64,000 nucleotides of DNA from contig NZ_QJVJ01000004.1 of NCBI RefSeq assembly GCF_003217775.1, positions 62,001-126,000 on the forward strand. The letters are read 5' to 3'. The DNA is from Paenibacillus flagellatus. GTDB taxonomy: Bacteria > Bacillota > Bacilli > Paenibacillales > NBRC-103111. Numbering within the stretch: the stretch's first letter is position 1; every line of letters begins with the position of its first letter. Made by a program: the position numbers and the translations under genes. Positions 41,807 through 50,535 of this stretch are shown here, piece after piece. The notes under the pieces are model-generated. The model saw nothing but the letters and a program-made list of their open reading frames with translations. It had not been told where the DNA came from and did no database searches.

Positions 41807-41891
41807 CCGGTGTCGTTCCATCCCTTCTTCGCGATTCCTTCTTAGCATACCAAATTCGAAACCGAAAAGGGAAGGGAAGAATGAAAACCGT

Positions 41892-42539
41892 TTAATGGAT
41901 AAATCCTTGTCCGGCCCCCGTGTCGCCGTTGTGGGACATGCAGATGCCCATATTGATCATCGGCTCGACGCACGTCGGATCGGCCATGTAGGCGAGCTTG
42001 AACAGCTGCTGCGCCTGCTCCAGATTGGCGTTTTTCGCTTGAATGCATCCCATTGCGTTGAAGGAGATGGCCTTCATCTGCGCATGGTCGGTCAACGAGG
42101 TAATAAACCGGAAATGACGGTACGCTTCCGCATCGTTGCCTTTGCGCATATGGCCCATCGCCAAGTAAAGCCGTCCGAGCATGAAGTCGGGATGCTGCTT
42201 GACGACCTTCTCGAACTCGCGAATCGCATTGTCGTACATAAGCAGTTGAAAATAGCCTTGCCCTTTCTTGAACGACTCCGACGATAAGCTCGTCTCCGGC
42301 GGCTGCCCGGACAAATCGGCGGGAAACCCGTTCCAGTCGATGCCTTTCGGAACCGTCTCGAGAAACCGGGACATTTTCTCCTCGAAATTCAGCCACTCCT
42401 CGATGAACGAATCGCTCATCGTTTTCAACACTTCCAGCTTCTTGTGCAGATCCTGCTTCCTCATGACGTCCGCCGACGGATATTGCTTGATACATTCGTC
42501 CAGCACGTCGTGCATCGAGGCGAACAACTGTTTCAACAT
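41892..42539 (-). CDS. TPR-repeat protein between panD and dinG
   Basis: The 215-residue soluble protein is mainly helical. Three or four tetratricopeptide-like units run from about residue 100 to the end: GYFQLLMYDNAIREFEKVVK, LAMGHMRKGNDAEAYRHF and NAMGCIQAKNANLEQAQQLF. The N-terminal hundred residues are a separate helical region. No enzyme motif is seen, so it is probably an adaptor. The start was set at the ATG at 42539 with AGGTGGG upstream. In B. subtilis panD is followed directly by dinG, so this is an extra gene in the cluster. Confidence 0.75.
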   Translation of the reverse strand: MLKQLFASMHDVLDECIKQYPSADVMRKQDLHKKLEVLKTMSDSFIEEWLNFEEKMSRFLETVPKGIDWNGFPADLSGQPPETSLSSESFKKGQGYFQLLMYDNAIREFEKVVKQHPDFMLGRLYLAMGHMRKGNDAEAYRHFRFITSLTDHAQMKAISFNAMGCIQAKNANLEQAQQLFKLAYMADPTCVEPMINMGICMSHNGDTGAGQGFIH

Positions 42540-42591
42540 GACCTGATCCCACCTTAGCTGAGAAATCGCGGTGCTGTATAGACGAGCGGGC

Positions 42592-42975
42592 TTATAAAAT
42601 GGTGGAATGCGTCTCGACGTTGACCGTGTCGATGACCCGGTTGTCGGCACCCATGATGGCGATACGCGGCTTGTGAGCCTTCGCCTCTTCGTGCGTCATC
42701 ATGGCATAAGAGATGATAATGACGGTATCCCCGGGATGGACGAGCCGGGCGGCCGCGCCGTTCAGGCAAATGACGCCGGACCCTCTCGGCCCCGGAATGA
42801 CGTACGTTTCGAGACGGGCTCCGTTGTTATTATCTACAACTTGCACTTTTTCATTAGGCAAAATCTCGACCAAATCCATCAGATCTTCGTCGATCGTAAT
42901 GCTGCCGACGTAATTCAAGTTCGCTTCCGTGACGGTCGCGCGGTGAATTTTCGATTTCATCATCGTCAAAAACAT
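42592..42975 (-). CDS. panD: Aspartate 1-decarboxylase (pyruvoyl enzyme)
   Basis: The 127-residue zymogen makes beta-alanine from aspartate for pantothenate. The self-cleavage site YVGSIT falls at Gly24-Ser25, exactly as in the family, which also confirms the chosen ATG. Ser25 becomes the pyruvoyl group. Other conserved parts are [16 protein letters not shown] at 7-22, [11 protein letters not shown] near 52, [14 protein letters not shown] near 64 and DTVIIISYA near 82. GGAGGGA lies 5 bases before the start. Third of the coupled panB-panC-panD genes. Confidence 0.97.
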   Translation of the reverse strand: MFLTMMKSKIHRATVTEANLNYVGSITIDEDLMDLVEILPNEKVQVVDNNNGARLETYVIPGPRGSGVICLNGAAARLVHPGDTVIIISYAMMTHEEAKAHKPRIAIMGADNRVIDTVNVETHSTIL

Positions 42976-42987
42976 GCGAATCCCTCC

Positions 42988-43866
42988 TCAGGCGAAAAAT
43001 AGCCGATTGTCGATCAGACGGGTTTGGCCGAACTTGACGGCCAAGGCGACCAAAATCGGCTTGCCGCCGTTCCACTCGTCAAGCGATAAGACGGGCTCCA
43101 TGTCCGGGTACGTGCGAATGTCGACATAATCGATTCGGGCCAGCGGCGCCGATTCGATCGTTTCCCGAATTCGCCGGTGCAATCCCTCGATCGTCATTCC
43201 TTCTTCCGCGACCCACCGTTCGACGTTCCGGAGCGATTGCGACAGGACGAGCGCCTGCCGGCGCTCCTCCTCGCTCAAGTAGACGTTGCGCGAGCTCATC
43301 GCCAAGCCGTCCGGCTCGCGCAGCGTCTCGCAGCGGACGATGCGCACCGGCATGTTCAAGTCCGCGACGAACCGCTCGATGACGGCGACCTGCTGCGCAT
43401 CCTTCATGCCGAAGTACGCCCGGTCCGGCTGAACGATGTTGAACAGCTTCGTCACGACGGTCGCGACGCCTTCGAAATGACCGGGGCGCGACGCCCCGCA
43501 CAGCACGTCCGTAAGGTCCCGGACGACGACGGTCGTTTTCGTCGGCGACGGATACATCTCGGCAACGCTCGGCACGAAGACGAAATCGGCTCCCGCTTCC
43601 GCGGCAAGCCGCGCATCGCGCTCGGGATCCCGAGGGTATTTGTCGAAATCTTCGTTTTGCCCGAATTGGAGCGGATTGACGAAAATGCTGATGACGACGA
43701 TGTCGTTTTCTTCCCGCGCTTTCCGGATCAGACTCAGATGCCCTTCGTGCATATAGCCGAGCGTCGGCATAAAGCCGACCGTCGACTGCGGCTTCGTCCG
43801 CTCGATGTCTCGCCGCGCCTGCCGCAGCTTCTCTCGCAATTCTTGAATCGTCCCGACGATTTCCAT
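42988..43866 (-). CDS. panC: Pantothenate synthetase
   Basis: The 292-residue enzyme joins pantoate and beta-alanine with ATP to form pantothenate. The class I-like nucleotidyl transferase motifs are VGFMPTLGYMHEGHLSLIR (residues 29-47, with the HxGH ATP motif), VVISIFVNPLQFG near 58, FGMKDAQQVAVIERF near 148 and MSSRNVYLSEEER near 185. The ATG at 43866 lies 7 bases after GGAG. It sits 31 bases after panB and 12 before panD in one operon. Confidence 0.97.
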   Translation of the reverse strand: MEIVGTIQELREKLRQARRDIERTKPQSTVGFMPTLGYMHEGHLSLIRKAREENDIVVISIFVNPLQFGQNEDFDKYPRDPERDARLAAEAGADFVFVPSVAEMYPSPTKTTVVVRDLTDVLCGASRPGHFEGVATVVTKLFNIVQPDRAYFGMKDAQQVAVIERFVADLNMPVRIVRCETLREPDGLAMSSRNVYLSEEERRQALVLSQSLRNVERWVAEEGMTIEGLHRRIRETIESAPLARIDYVDIRTYPDMEPVLSLDEWNGGKPILVALAVKFGQTRLIDNRLFFA

Positions 43867-43897
43867 GCTCATTCTCCTCTCCCCTTCGAACGACGCT

Positions 43898-44758
43898 TCA
43901 TTCGCCGTCGACACGGCCGCCGTACAAATGGCCGGCGATTTCCAGGTCGGCGTGGAACGTATGCTCCTGCGCCGGGAAGCTGCGGCTTTTCACTTCTTTG
44001 ACATATTGAGCGATGCCGTTACGTATAGCGTCCCCAATGTTCGCATACGTCTTGACGAACTTTTTGGGAACGACGGGCGACGCGTATTGAAGCAAATCGT
44101 GAAAGACGAGCACTTGGCCGTCGCAATGCGGACCGGCGCCGATGCCGATCGTCGGAATCGCAAGCTCCTTCGTAATCTGCTGCGACAGCTCGTCGGTGAC
44201 GAGCTCCAGCACGACGGCGAACGCGCCCGCTTGCTCCAGCGCTTTCGCGTCGTCCAGCAGCTTTCGCGCCGAAGCGGAATTCTTCCCCTGCACCTTGTAG
44301 CCGCCGATTTGGTACACCGACTGGGGCGTCAGCCCGATATGTCCCATGACGGGAACGCCCGCCTTGACGATCGCTTCGACCGTCGGGGCGATTTCCGCGC
44401 CGCCTTCCAGCTTCACCGCCTTGGCCAGCCCTTCCCGCATCAAGCGGCCGACGCCGGCCAGCGTCGCGTCGATCGAGCCGTGATACGTCATGAACGGCAT
44501 GTCGGAGACGACGAGCGGCACGGTAACGGCACGGGTGACCGCCTTCGTATGATAAATCATGTCGTCCAGCGTAACCGGAAGCGTCGATTCGTGTCCGGCT
44601 ACGACGTTGCCCAGCGAATCGCCGACGAGGATGACATCGACGCCCGCCTCTTCGGCCAGCTTCGCCGACGGATAGTCGTAGGCGGTCATCATCGAGATCG
44701 GTTCGCCTTTCGCTTTCATCGCTTTCATTCGGGTCGTGCTCATTTTTTTCGGTTCCAT
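43898..44758 (-). CDS. panB: Ketopantoate hydroxymethyltransferase
   Basis: The 286-residue enzyme transfers a hydroxymethyl group from methylene-tetrahydrofolate to ketoisovalerate, the first committed pantothenate step. Conserved motifs are MMTAYDYPSAKLAEEAGVD near residue 23, LVGDSLGNVVAGHESTLPVT near 45, HTKAVTRA near 72, LEGGAEI near 115, GHIGLTPQSVYQIGGYKVQGK near 137 and IGIGAGPHCDGQVLVFHDLL near 200. The start at 44758 has GGGTGGGAA upstream. First gene of panBCD, preceded by a 260-base leader with its own promoter candidate. Confidence 0.97.
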   Translation of the reverse strand: MEPKKMSTTRMKAMKAKGEPISMMTAYDYPSAKLAEEAGVDVILVGDSLGNVVAGHESTLPVTLDDMIYHTKAVTRAVTVPLVVSDMPFMTYHGSIDATLAGVGRLMREGLAKAVKLEGGAEIAPTVEAIVKAGVPVMGHIGLTPQSVYQIGGYKVQGKNSASARKLLDDAKALEQAGAFAVVLELVTDELSQQITKELAIPTIGIGAGPHCDGQVLVFHDLLQYASPVVPKKFVKTYANIGDAIRNGIAQYVKEVKSRSFPAQEHTFHADLEIAGHLYGGRVDGE

Positions 44759-44986
44759 CGTTCCCACCCGCTTTCGTTTGGTACCTGCGAACCGGAGAAC
44801 GCAACAAAGCCCTTTCGGCCGAGTCGCCAAAAGGGCTTGACATGCAACGGAAACGAATCGTCAGATTCCTTTCTGTCTCGGTCCTTTCAGGCTCAGAGCA
44901 GAATTTCGTCGATTTGCGTACTTGCTTGCGGTCGTGCGTTCCGAGTGCAGTTCCTCGTAGGATACCGCCTCTACGCATGATTATAC
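44759..44986 (-). promoter_or_regulatory. panBCD leader region with hairpins and promoter candidate
   Basis: Between birA and panB lie about 260 bases without a gene. Read leftward there is TATAAT (44985-44980), and a hairpin AAGCCCTTTT / AAAGGGCTT (44839-44809) with a short T run. The transcript leader would be about 215 bases, long enough for regulation. The Rfam pan motif is known from panB leaders of Bacillota; I could not confirm it by eye. Confidence 0.4.
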
Positions 44987-45020
44987 CAGATCGTACGCGC
45001 AAGCTGTATCTTTTTTCATC

Positions 45021-45980
45021 CTATTCCGCGGAGTACAGCTTCACGATCGCGCCGTCCGGTTGGCGGACGAGCAGCGCTCCCATCTCGTCGATCGACTCGG
45101 CGACGCCCTCGACGTCGCCTTTCGGCGTTCGCGCCCGAATCGGGCGCCCGATCGAAATCGTCTGCGCCTCCCAGGCGCTCCGGATCGGCTCGAACCCTTC
45201 CGCGTGGTACAGCTCGTACAGCGCCTCGAACTGCTCGAGAAACGTCCGGATCAGCTCGGCCCGGCTCCATTCGCGGCCCGACGCAATCCGCAGCGACGTG
45301 GCGACGGAGCGTAGCTCGTCCGGATAATCGTCCTTTTCCAGGTTGACGCTTACCCCCACGCCGGCGATAACGTACCGGAGCCGTTCGTCTTCGGCGTTCG
45401 ATTCGAGGAGAATCCCGCTAATTTTTTTCCCTTCCACCAGCAAATCGTTCGGCCATTTGATCGCGACCGGCACGTCCGGTCCGAGCTTCCGCACGGTTCG
45501 GCAAAGGGCGACGGCGACGAGTAGCGTCAGCTGCGGGGTGAAATGGATCGGAATTTGCGGCCGCAGGACGAGGCTCATCCAGACGCCTTTTCCTTTCGGC
45601 GAATGCCAGCGGCGTCCCATCCGGCCGCGTCCCGCCGTCTGCTGCTCGGCGAGCACGAGCGTCCCCTCGGCGGCTCCCTGCTCGGCCAGCTTGTGGGCGA
45701 TCGTCTGGGTCGATTCGACGGCGTCGAACAGCTTGATCGACCGCCCCATCGACCGCGTCCGCAAGGCGGCCAGCAGCTCGGCGGCATTCAGCCGGTCCGG
45801 TACGCCGATCAGCCGATACCCTTTGCGCGGCACCGCCTCGAACGTATAGCCGCGCTCGCGCAAGCTGCGAATATGTTTCCATACCGCCGTCCGGCTGCAC
45901 TCGAGCAGCTCGCTCAGCTGCTCGCCGGAGACGTATTCGTTCGGCCGTTGTTCGAAGTAGGCCAGTATGCGTTGTTCCAT
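45021..45980 (-). CDS. birA: Biotin-protein ligase and biotin repressor
   Basis: The 319-residue bifunctional protein has an N-terminal winged helix (residues 1-62; SGEQLSELLECSRTAVWKHI) and a catalytic domain with the biotinyl-AMP loop AGRGRMGRRWHSPKGKG (about 113-129), VAIKWPNDLLVEGKKISGIL near 167 and GVGVSVNL near 208. A C-terminal SH3-like domain follows. It attaches biotin to carboxylases and represses biotin genes when holo. Its ATG overlaps the cca stop by one base (TGATG). The very long reverse frame that continues upstream through cca is a shadow. Confidence 0.96.
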   Translation of the reverse strand: MEQRILAYFEQRPNEYVSGEQLSELLECSRTAVWKHIRSLRERGYTFEAVPRKGYRLIGVPDRLNAAELLAALRTRSMGRSIKLFDAVESTQTIAHKLAEQGAAEGTLVLAEQQTAGRGRMGRRWHSPKGKGVWMSLVLRPQIPIHFTPQLTLLVAVALCRTVRKLGPDVPVAIKWPNDLLVEGKKISGILLESNAEDERLRYVIAGVGVSVNLEKDDYPDELRSVATSLRIASGREWSRAELIRTFLEQFEALYELYHAEGFEPIRSAWEAQTISIGRPIRARTPKGDVEGVAESIDEMGALLVRQPDGAIVKLYSAE

Positions 45981-47275
45981 CAGTTCGTTTCCCGCTTTGC
46001 TCTTGATTTCGCTTCGTTCAGCAGCACGTCCCGATCGTTCGGGAGCCGCCGCAAAGCCGCTTCCGTCAGCAGCTCGTACAGCAGCCGGCCGAGCCACGGT
46101 CCGGCGGGCTTGTCCAGCGCCCCGGTCAAGTCGGTTCCGTTCACGGCCAGCTCGGCGATCCGGTCGACGGGGACGCGCTCCAGCTCGGCGGCCCCTTCGG
46201 CGGCGAGACGTCGAAGCCCGTCGTCGCCCATCATCTCGACACGCCAGCCGGCTAGCCGCAGCCATTCCCGGACGACCGGCCTGCCGAATTCGACCGCGCC
46301 GAGCGCCACCGTCTCGAATACGGACGGCTCCGCTTCGACTCCGGTACGGCTGTCCCCGCCGTCCGCGCGGCTGCGCATCCATTCGTCGGCTCGCAGCAGC
46401 CGGTATACGGCGTCGGACTTTTTGCCGGCGAACTTCAGCCGCTTCATCGCCTCGCGCGCTTGCTCCGCTTCGCATTCCATCAGGATGAAGAGCCCGGCCC
46501 AACGGAGCGCGGCGCCGTCCAGCTTGGCCAGCGCCGATCGCTCCGTCGCCTCCGGGGCCCGTTCCCAGCGGGCAAGAGGCCATTCGACGGGCTCCTTGAA
46601 ATGCCGCGGAAGCCCGCTCTCGACGAGCAGCGCTACGGCCCGGTCCGGCGATCGTCCCTCGATCATCCTGTCCAGCTCGGCCGTCACCCGCTCCGTCGCC
46701 ACGTGCTCGAGCAGCGGGGCGTGGCGGACGAGCGCCCGCCACGTGCCGTCCTCCAGCTCGAAGCCGTATTCGCAGGCGAATCGGATCCCGCGCAGCATCC
46801 GGAGCGCATCTTCGCGGAACCGCTCCATCGGGTCGCCTACGCAGCGGACGATCCCTTTGTCCAGATCGTCCCGTCCGCCGAACGGATCGATGCACGAGCC
46901 GTCGGGCCCTTGCGCCATCGCATTGATCGTAAAGTCTCGCCGGCGCAAATCTTCATCGAGGTCGGAAATGAACTCGACTTCCTTCGGCCGGCGAAATTGT
47001 TCGTATTCGGACTCTTTGCGGTACGTCGTCACCTCGAACGTATGCGTCTCCATAATGACCGTCACGGTACCGTGCGCGAGCCCTGTCGGCGCGGTTCGCG
47101 GGAACAGCCGGACGACGTCCTGCGGCAGCGCCGACGTGGCGATATCGATATCCTTGAGCGGCCGGCCGAGCAGACGGTCGCGCACGCATCCTCCGACGAA
47201 CACCGCCTCGTACCCGGCTTCCTCCAGCCGCCGCAGCACTTGGATCCCTTCCTGTATCATTATCGATTCCGACAT
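45980..47275 (-). CDS. cca: CCA-adding enzyme (tRNA nucleotidyltransferase)
   Basis: The 431-residue class II enzyme adds CCA to tRNA 3' ends without a nucleic acid template. The catalytic head shows VGGCVRDRLLGRPLKDIDIAT (residues 26-46, with the DxD metal pair), RRDFTINAMA near 112 and the template-like motif DALRMLRGIRFACEYGF near 155. The neck and tail form the helical remainder. The C-terminal half is richer in Arg and Glu than usual but the length is normal. The ATG at 47275 has GGAG 9 bases upstream. Lies between bshA and birA as in B. subtilis. Confidence 0.95.
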   Translation of the reverse strand: MSESIMIQEGIQVLRRLEEAGYEAVFVGGCVRDRLLGRPLKDIDIATSALPQDVVRLFPRTAPTGLAHGTVTVIMETHTFEVTTYRKESEYEQFRRPKEVEFISDLDEDLRRRDFTINAMAQGPDGSCIDPFGGRDDLDKGIVRCVGDPMERFREDALRMLRGIRFACEYGFELEDGTWRALVRHAPLLEHVATERVTAELDRMIEGRSPDRAVALLVESGLPRHFKEPVEWPLARWERAPEATERSALAKLDGAALRWAGLFILMECEAEQAREAMKRLKFAGKKSDAVYRLLRADEWMRSRADGGDSRTGVEAEPSVFETVALGAVEFGRPVVREWLRLAGWRVEMMGDDGLRRLAAEGAAELERVPVDRIAELAVNGTDLTGALDKPAGPWLGRLLYELLTEAALRRLPNDRDVLLNEAKSRAKRETN

Positions 47276-47314
47276 ATCGTTCGACTCCGTATCGTTATCC
47301 GCGGAATCGGCGGC

Positions 47315-48487
47315 TTAAGCTTGGCAAATCGCGCTAAAGTCGATTTCCGGAACTTGCCTGCCGAGCACCCGGTAATAAATTTGCTCGTATTGCGCCGTTA
47401 TCAAATCGTTGCAAAACGTTTTGGTCGCGCGCTCCAGACAAGCCGTCACGAACCGGTCGTACAGCTCCCGATCGGTCAGCAGCCGGACGACGTAGTCCGC
47501 CATTTGCCGCGTGTCGCCCGTCGGCGCCAAAAACCCGGTTTCGCCATGCGTGATCAGCTCCGGGATGCCGCCCGCGTTCGAGCCGACCGTCGGGACGCCG
47601 CACGCCATCGCTTCCAGCGCAACGAGCCCGAAGCTTTCCTTCTCGGAAGGGAGCAGCATGACGTCGGCGAGCGAAATGACTTGGGCGACGTCGTCCTGCT
47701 TGCCGGCGAAAATGACCCGCTCGGTCAGTCCCATCTCCTTCACCTTGCAAATCGTCTTCGACAGCTCCGGACCTTCGCCAACGAACAACAGGCGCGACGG
47801 CACCTTCTCGCTCACCTTCGCAAACACGTCGACGACGTCGCTTACCCGCTTCACCGGGCGGAAGTTCGAAATATGGATGAGCAGCTTCTCCTCCGGCTTC
47901 GCAAAATCCCGGCGCAGCTGCGTCACCTCGCGCGGATAGTACACCCGTTTGTCCACGAAATTGTAGGCGAGGTCGATCGGCTTGTCGATCGCGAGCAGCT
48001 CGCGCGTCTCGCGGATCAAATCCTGCGACACGGCCGTGACCGCATCGCTCCGATCGATGGCGAGCCGGATCAGATCGCTCAGCGATTCATCCTGGCCGAG
48101 CACCGTAATGTCCGTGCCGTGAAGCGTCGTAATGACTTTCAGCTGGCTTCCGACCATCTCCTTGGCCAAAAACGCGCACACCGCATGCGGCACCGCATAA
48201 TGGACATGGAGCAGGTCGAGATTTTCCATTTTGGCCACTTGCGCCATTTTGCTCGCGAGCGACAAGTCGTACGGCGGATATTTGAACACGTAATAGTCGT
48301 TCACTTCGACTTCGTGATAAAAAATGTTTTTATGAAACTTCCCCAGCCGGAACGGAACGCTATGCGTAATGAAATGCACCTCGTGGCCTTTTTCCGCGAG
48401 CAGCTTGCCGAGCTCGGTCGCAACGACGCCGGATCCGCCAAGCGACGGGTAACACGTAATCCCGATTTTCAGACGGTCGACTTCCAT
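47315..48487 (-). CDS. bshA: N-acetyl-alpha-D-glucosaminyl L-malate synthase
   Basis: The 390-residue GT4 glycosyltransferase makes GlcNAc-malate, the first intermediate of the thiol cofactor bacillithiol. Features match B. subtilis BshA: ITCYPSLGGSGVVATELGK (residues 10-28), HVHYAVPHA near 95, TLHGTDITVLGQD near 121, NFRPVKRVSDVV near 210, and the nucleotide-sugar motif ESFGLVALEAMACGVPTVGS near 283 with the EX7E pair. A strong GGAGGAACG ribosome site precedes the ATG. Directly follows bshB1; bshC is not in the window. Confidence 0.95.
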   Translation of the reverse strand: MEVDRLKIGITCYPSLGGSGVVATELGKLLAEKGHEVHFITHSVPFRLGKFHKNIFYHEVEVNDYYVFKYPPYDLSLASKMAQVAKMENLDLLHVHYAVPHAVCAFLAKEMVGSQLKVITTLHGTDITVLGQDESLSDLIRLAIDRSDAVTAVSQDLIRETRELLAIDKPIDLAYNFVDKRVYYPREVTQLRRDFAKPEEKLLIHISNFRPVKRVSDVVDVFAKVSEKVPSRLLFVGEGPELSKTICKVKEMGLTERVIFAGKQDDVAQVISLADVMLLPSEKESFGLVALEAMACGVPTVGSNAGGIPELITHGETGFLAPTGDTRQMADYVVRLLTDRELYDRFVTACLERATKTFCNDLITAQYEQIYYRVLGRQVPEIDFSAICQA

Positions 48488-48546
48488 AACGTTCCTCCTC
48501 TCCTCACGTTCCTAAGATAAGTCCGTATCCCATTGTATTCCGGTGT

Positions 48547-49248
48547 TCAGGAAAATAGGTTGACGACGATCGGCAGCTTGGACACGAACCCTTCGGCGTA
48601 GCCAACCGCCCGCTTTTGCCCGAGCAGCCGGTCTCTCGCTTCGACCCGTTCCAGATAGCCTTGGTTCAGCGGCGTCGCCACATACCCGTTCCCGCCCGAA
48701 GCCGGATTGAACTGGCTTTGGTACGCCTCGAGCGAAGCGGTCTTGAGCGCGTACGATTCCGTCACATCCACCAGGACGTCCGGCTCGTAAACGTCGTTAA
48801 TGAAATAAAAGAAAAGCTGCTCGACGGCGACGGGCTCCGTATCGGGCAAATACCGGCGAAGCTTCGCGTTGAACGCCGCCTCCTGCACGAGGTGGCTGCA
48901 GGCAACATGATCGGGATGCCGGTCCTGCCAATAAGGTGCGAATACGATTCGCGGCCGGTGCTTGCGTATGGCCAGCGTAACGGCGTCCACGTGCTCCTTC
49001 GTCATATACAGCCCGCGGTCGGGCAGTCCCAGGTTCGTCCGGACGGCGAGCCCGAGCAAGCGCGACGCCTCGTCGGCCTCCGCGCTGCGCGTCTCGACCG
49101 TACCGTTGGACGACATCTCCGCTCTCGTCAAATCGCATATGCCGACGCGGACCCCGGCCGCCGTATGCTTGGCGATCGTGCCGCCCATCCCGATCTCGGC
49201 GTCGTCCGGATGAGCGCCGAATATGAGAATATCGAGGTTGTCCGTCAT
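48547..49248 (-). CDS. bshB1: GlcNAc-malate deacetylase
   Basis: The 233-residue zinc hydrolase removes the acetyl group from GlcNAc-malate to give glucosamine-malate in bacillithiol synthesis. The LmbE-like motif FGAHPDDAEIGMGGTIA (residues 10-26) gives two zinc ligands and the Asp base; the third ligand is in RHPDHVACSHL near 109. It resembles YpjG of B. subtilis. The start overlaps the end region of mgsA (stop 49250) with no separate leader, so the two are probably translated together. Adjacent bshA supplies the substrate. Confidence 0.94.
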   Translation of the reverse strand: MTDNLDILIFGAHPDDAEIGMGGTIAKHTAAGVRVGICDLTRAEMSSNGTVETRSAEADEASRLLGLAVRTNLGLPDRGLYMTKEHVDAVTLAIRKHRPRIVFAPYWQDRHPDHVACSHLVQEAAFNAKLRRYLPDTEPVAVEQLFFYFINDVYEPDVLVDVTESYALKTASLEAYQSQFNPASGGNGYVATPLNQGYLERVEARDRLLGQKRAVGYAEGFVSKLPIVVNLFS

Positions 49249-49249
49249 G

Positions 49250-49666
49250 TTACATCACACCCGGCTTATATTTGTGCACCAGCTCGCGCCAGCCGAACTC
49301 TCCCCGGTCCAGCGAACGGACGAGCAGCTCCGCGGTCGCCACGTTCGTCGCCACCGGAATGCCCTGCACGTCGCACAGACGGAGCAGCGCGATAATGTCC
49401 GGCTCGTGCGGCTGGGCCATCAACGGATCGCGCAAAAAGATGACCAGATCCATCTGGTCTTGGGCGACGAGCGCTCCGATCTGCTGATCGCCTCCGAGCG
49501 GGCCGGACATAAACCGGTGCACCTGAAGCGACGTCGCCTCCATGATTCGGGTACCCGTCGTGCCCGTCGCGTACAATTGGTGATGCTTGAACACTTGCTC
49601 GTAGGCGATGGCGAAATTGACCATCTCTTCTTTTTTGCGATCGTGCGCGATCAACGCGATATTCAT
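49250..49666 (-). CDS. mgsA: Methylglyoxal synthase (conserved-cluster copy)
   Basis: The 138-residue enzyme converts dihydroxyacetone phosphate to methylglyoxal. Motifs are MNIALIAHD at the start, ATGTTGTRI near 33, [16 protein letters not shown] near 58 with the catalytic Asp, and HEPD near 92. The position between dapB and bshB1 is the conserved Bacillota location. Bacillithiol detoxifies methylglyoxal, which gives this clustering a functional reason. The ATG at 49666 has TGGAGGG upstream. A diverged second copy lies at 1921-2352. Confidence 0.95.
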   Translation of the reverse strand: MNIALIAHDRKKEEMVNFAIAYEQVFKHHQLYATGTTGTRIMEATSLQVHRFMSGPLGGDQQIGALVAQDQMDLVIFLRDPLMAQPHEPDIIALLRLCDVQGIPVATNVATAELLVRSLDRGEFGWRELVHKYKPGVM

Positions 49667-49709
49667 CGGGGTTCCCTCCACTGTGCGCTTTTGTCCGACG
49701 ACCGGACGT

Positions 49710-50513
49710 TCAATCGATGAAATGCTCGAATCCGTAGACGATGCCGTGAAGCTCCATCGCTTTATGTATCGCCAGGTTGACCCCCGGCATGTACCCCGCG
49801 CGGTCGTACGAATCGTGGCGGATTTTGAGCGTTTGTCCGAAGCCGCCGAAGACGACTTCCTGTTGGGCGAAGACGCCCGGAAGACGGACGCTGTGGATGC
49901 GGAAGCCGTTGTAATAGCCGCCTCGCGCTCCTTCGATCGTCTCGTGCTCGTTCGGATTGCCTTGGCGGAGCTCCTGACGGTTTTGCGCGATGAGCTCGGC
50001 CGTTTTGATCGACGTGCCCGACGGCGCGTCCAGCTTCTGGTCGCCGTGGTATTCGATAATTTCGACGTGCGGCATATGTTTGGCGGCTTGGGCCGCGAAT
50101 CGCATCATGAGGATGGCGCCGATCGAGAAGTTCGGGGCGATGATGCCGCCGATGCCGTTTTCTTTGCACAGCTTGTCCAGCTCTTCGATGTCGCCGGGAC
50201 CGAATCCGGTCGTCCCGAGAATGGGCCGGACGCGGTGCCGGATCGCGATGCGGGCGTTGGCCATGACGGATTGAGGCGTCGTGAAATCGACCAGGACGTG
50301 GGCGTCCGCGCCTTCCAGCGCCGTCTCGAGATCCGTCGAGACCGTTACTCCGCAGCGCTCCGTGCCGACCAGCAAGCCGGCGTCGATCCCGCCGCTCGAT
50401 CTCGCTACGGCGGCCACGAGGCGAAGTCCGGGATCGGCCAGCACCATCTTGACGACTTCGCGCCCCATCTTCCCGCTCGCTCCGGCTACGGCTACATGTA
50501 TGATTTCGTTCAT
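49710..50513 (-). CDS. dapB: 4-hydroxy-tetrahydrodipicolinate reductase
   Basis: The 267-residue enzyme reduces the dipicolinate precursor with NAD(P)H in lysine and diaminopimelate synthesis, also feeding spore dipicolinate. It has the Rossmann motif [15 protein letters not shown] at 7-21, VDFTTPQSV near 94, ILGTTGF near 118, and [16 protein letters not shown] near 155. The catalytic His and Lys of the family motif are kept although the intervening residues (GDQ) differ from the common HNQ or HRH. Start as in the family. It heads the conserved dapB-mgsA-bshB1-bshA run. Confidence 0.95.
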   Translation of the reverse strand: MNEIIHVAVAGASGKMGREVVKMVLADPGLRLVAAVARSSGGIDAGLLVGTERCGVTVSTDLETALEGADAHVLVDFTTPQSVMANARIAIRHRVRPILGTTGFGPGDIEELDKLCKENGIGGIIAPNFSIGAILMMRFAAQAAKHMPHVEIIEYHGDQKLDAPSGTSIKTAELIAQNRQELRQGNPNEHETIEGARGGYYNGFRIHSVRLPGVFAQQEVVFGGFGQTLKIRHDSYDRAGYMPGVNLAIHKAMELHGIVYGFEHFID

Positions 50514-50535
50514 CGATCGTTCTCTCCTTTACGGT

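Noticed and set aside
45021-46895. A 624-codon leftward frame running through cca into birA.
   Set aside because: Its first half is cca read in another frame; the birA ATG at 45980 is set by homology and coupling.
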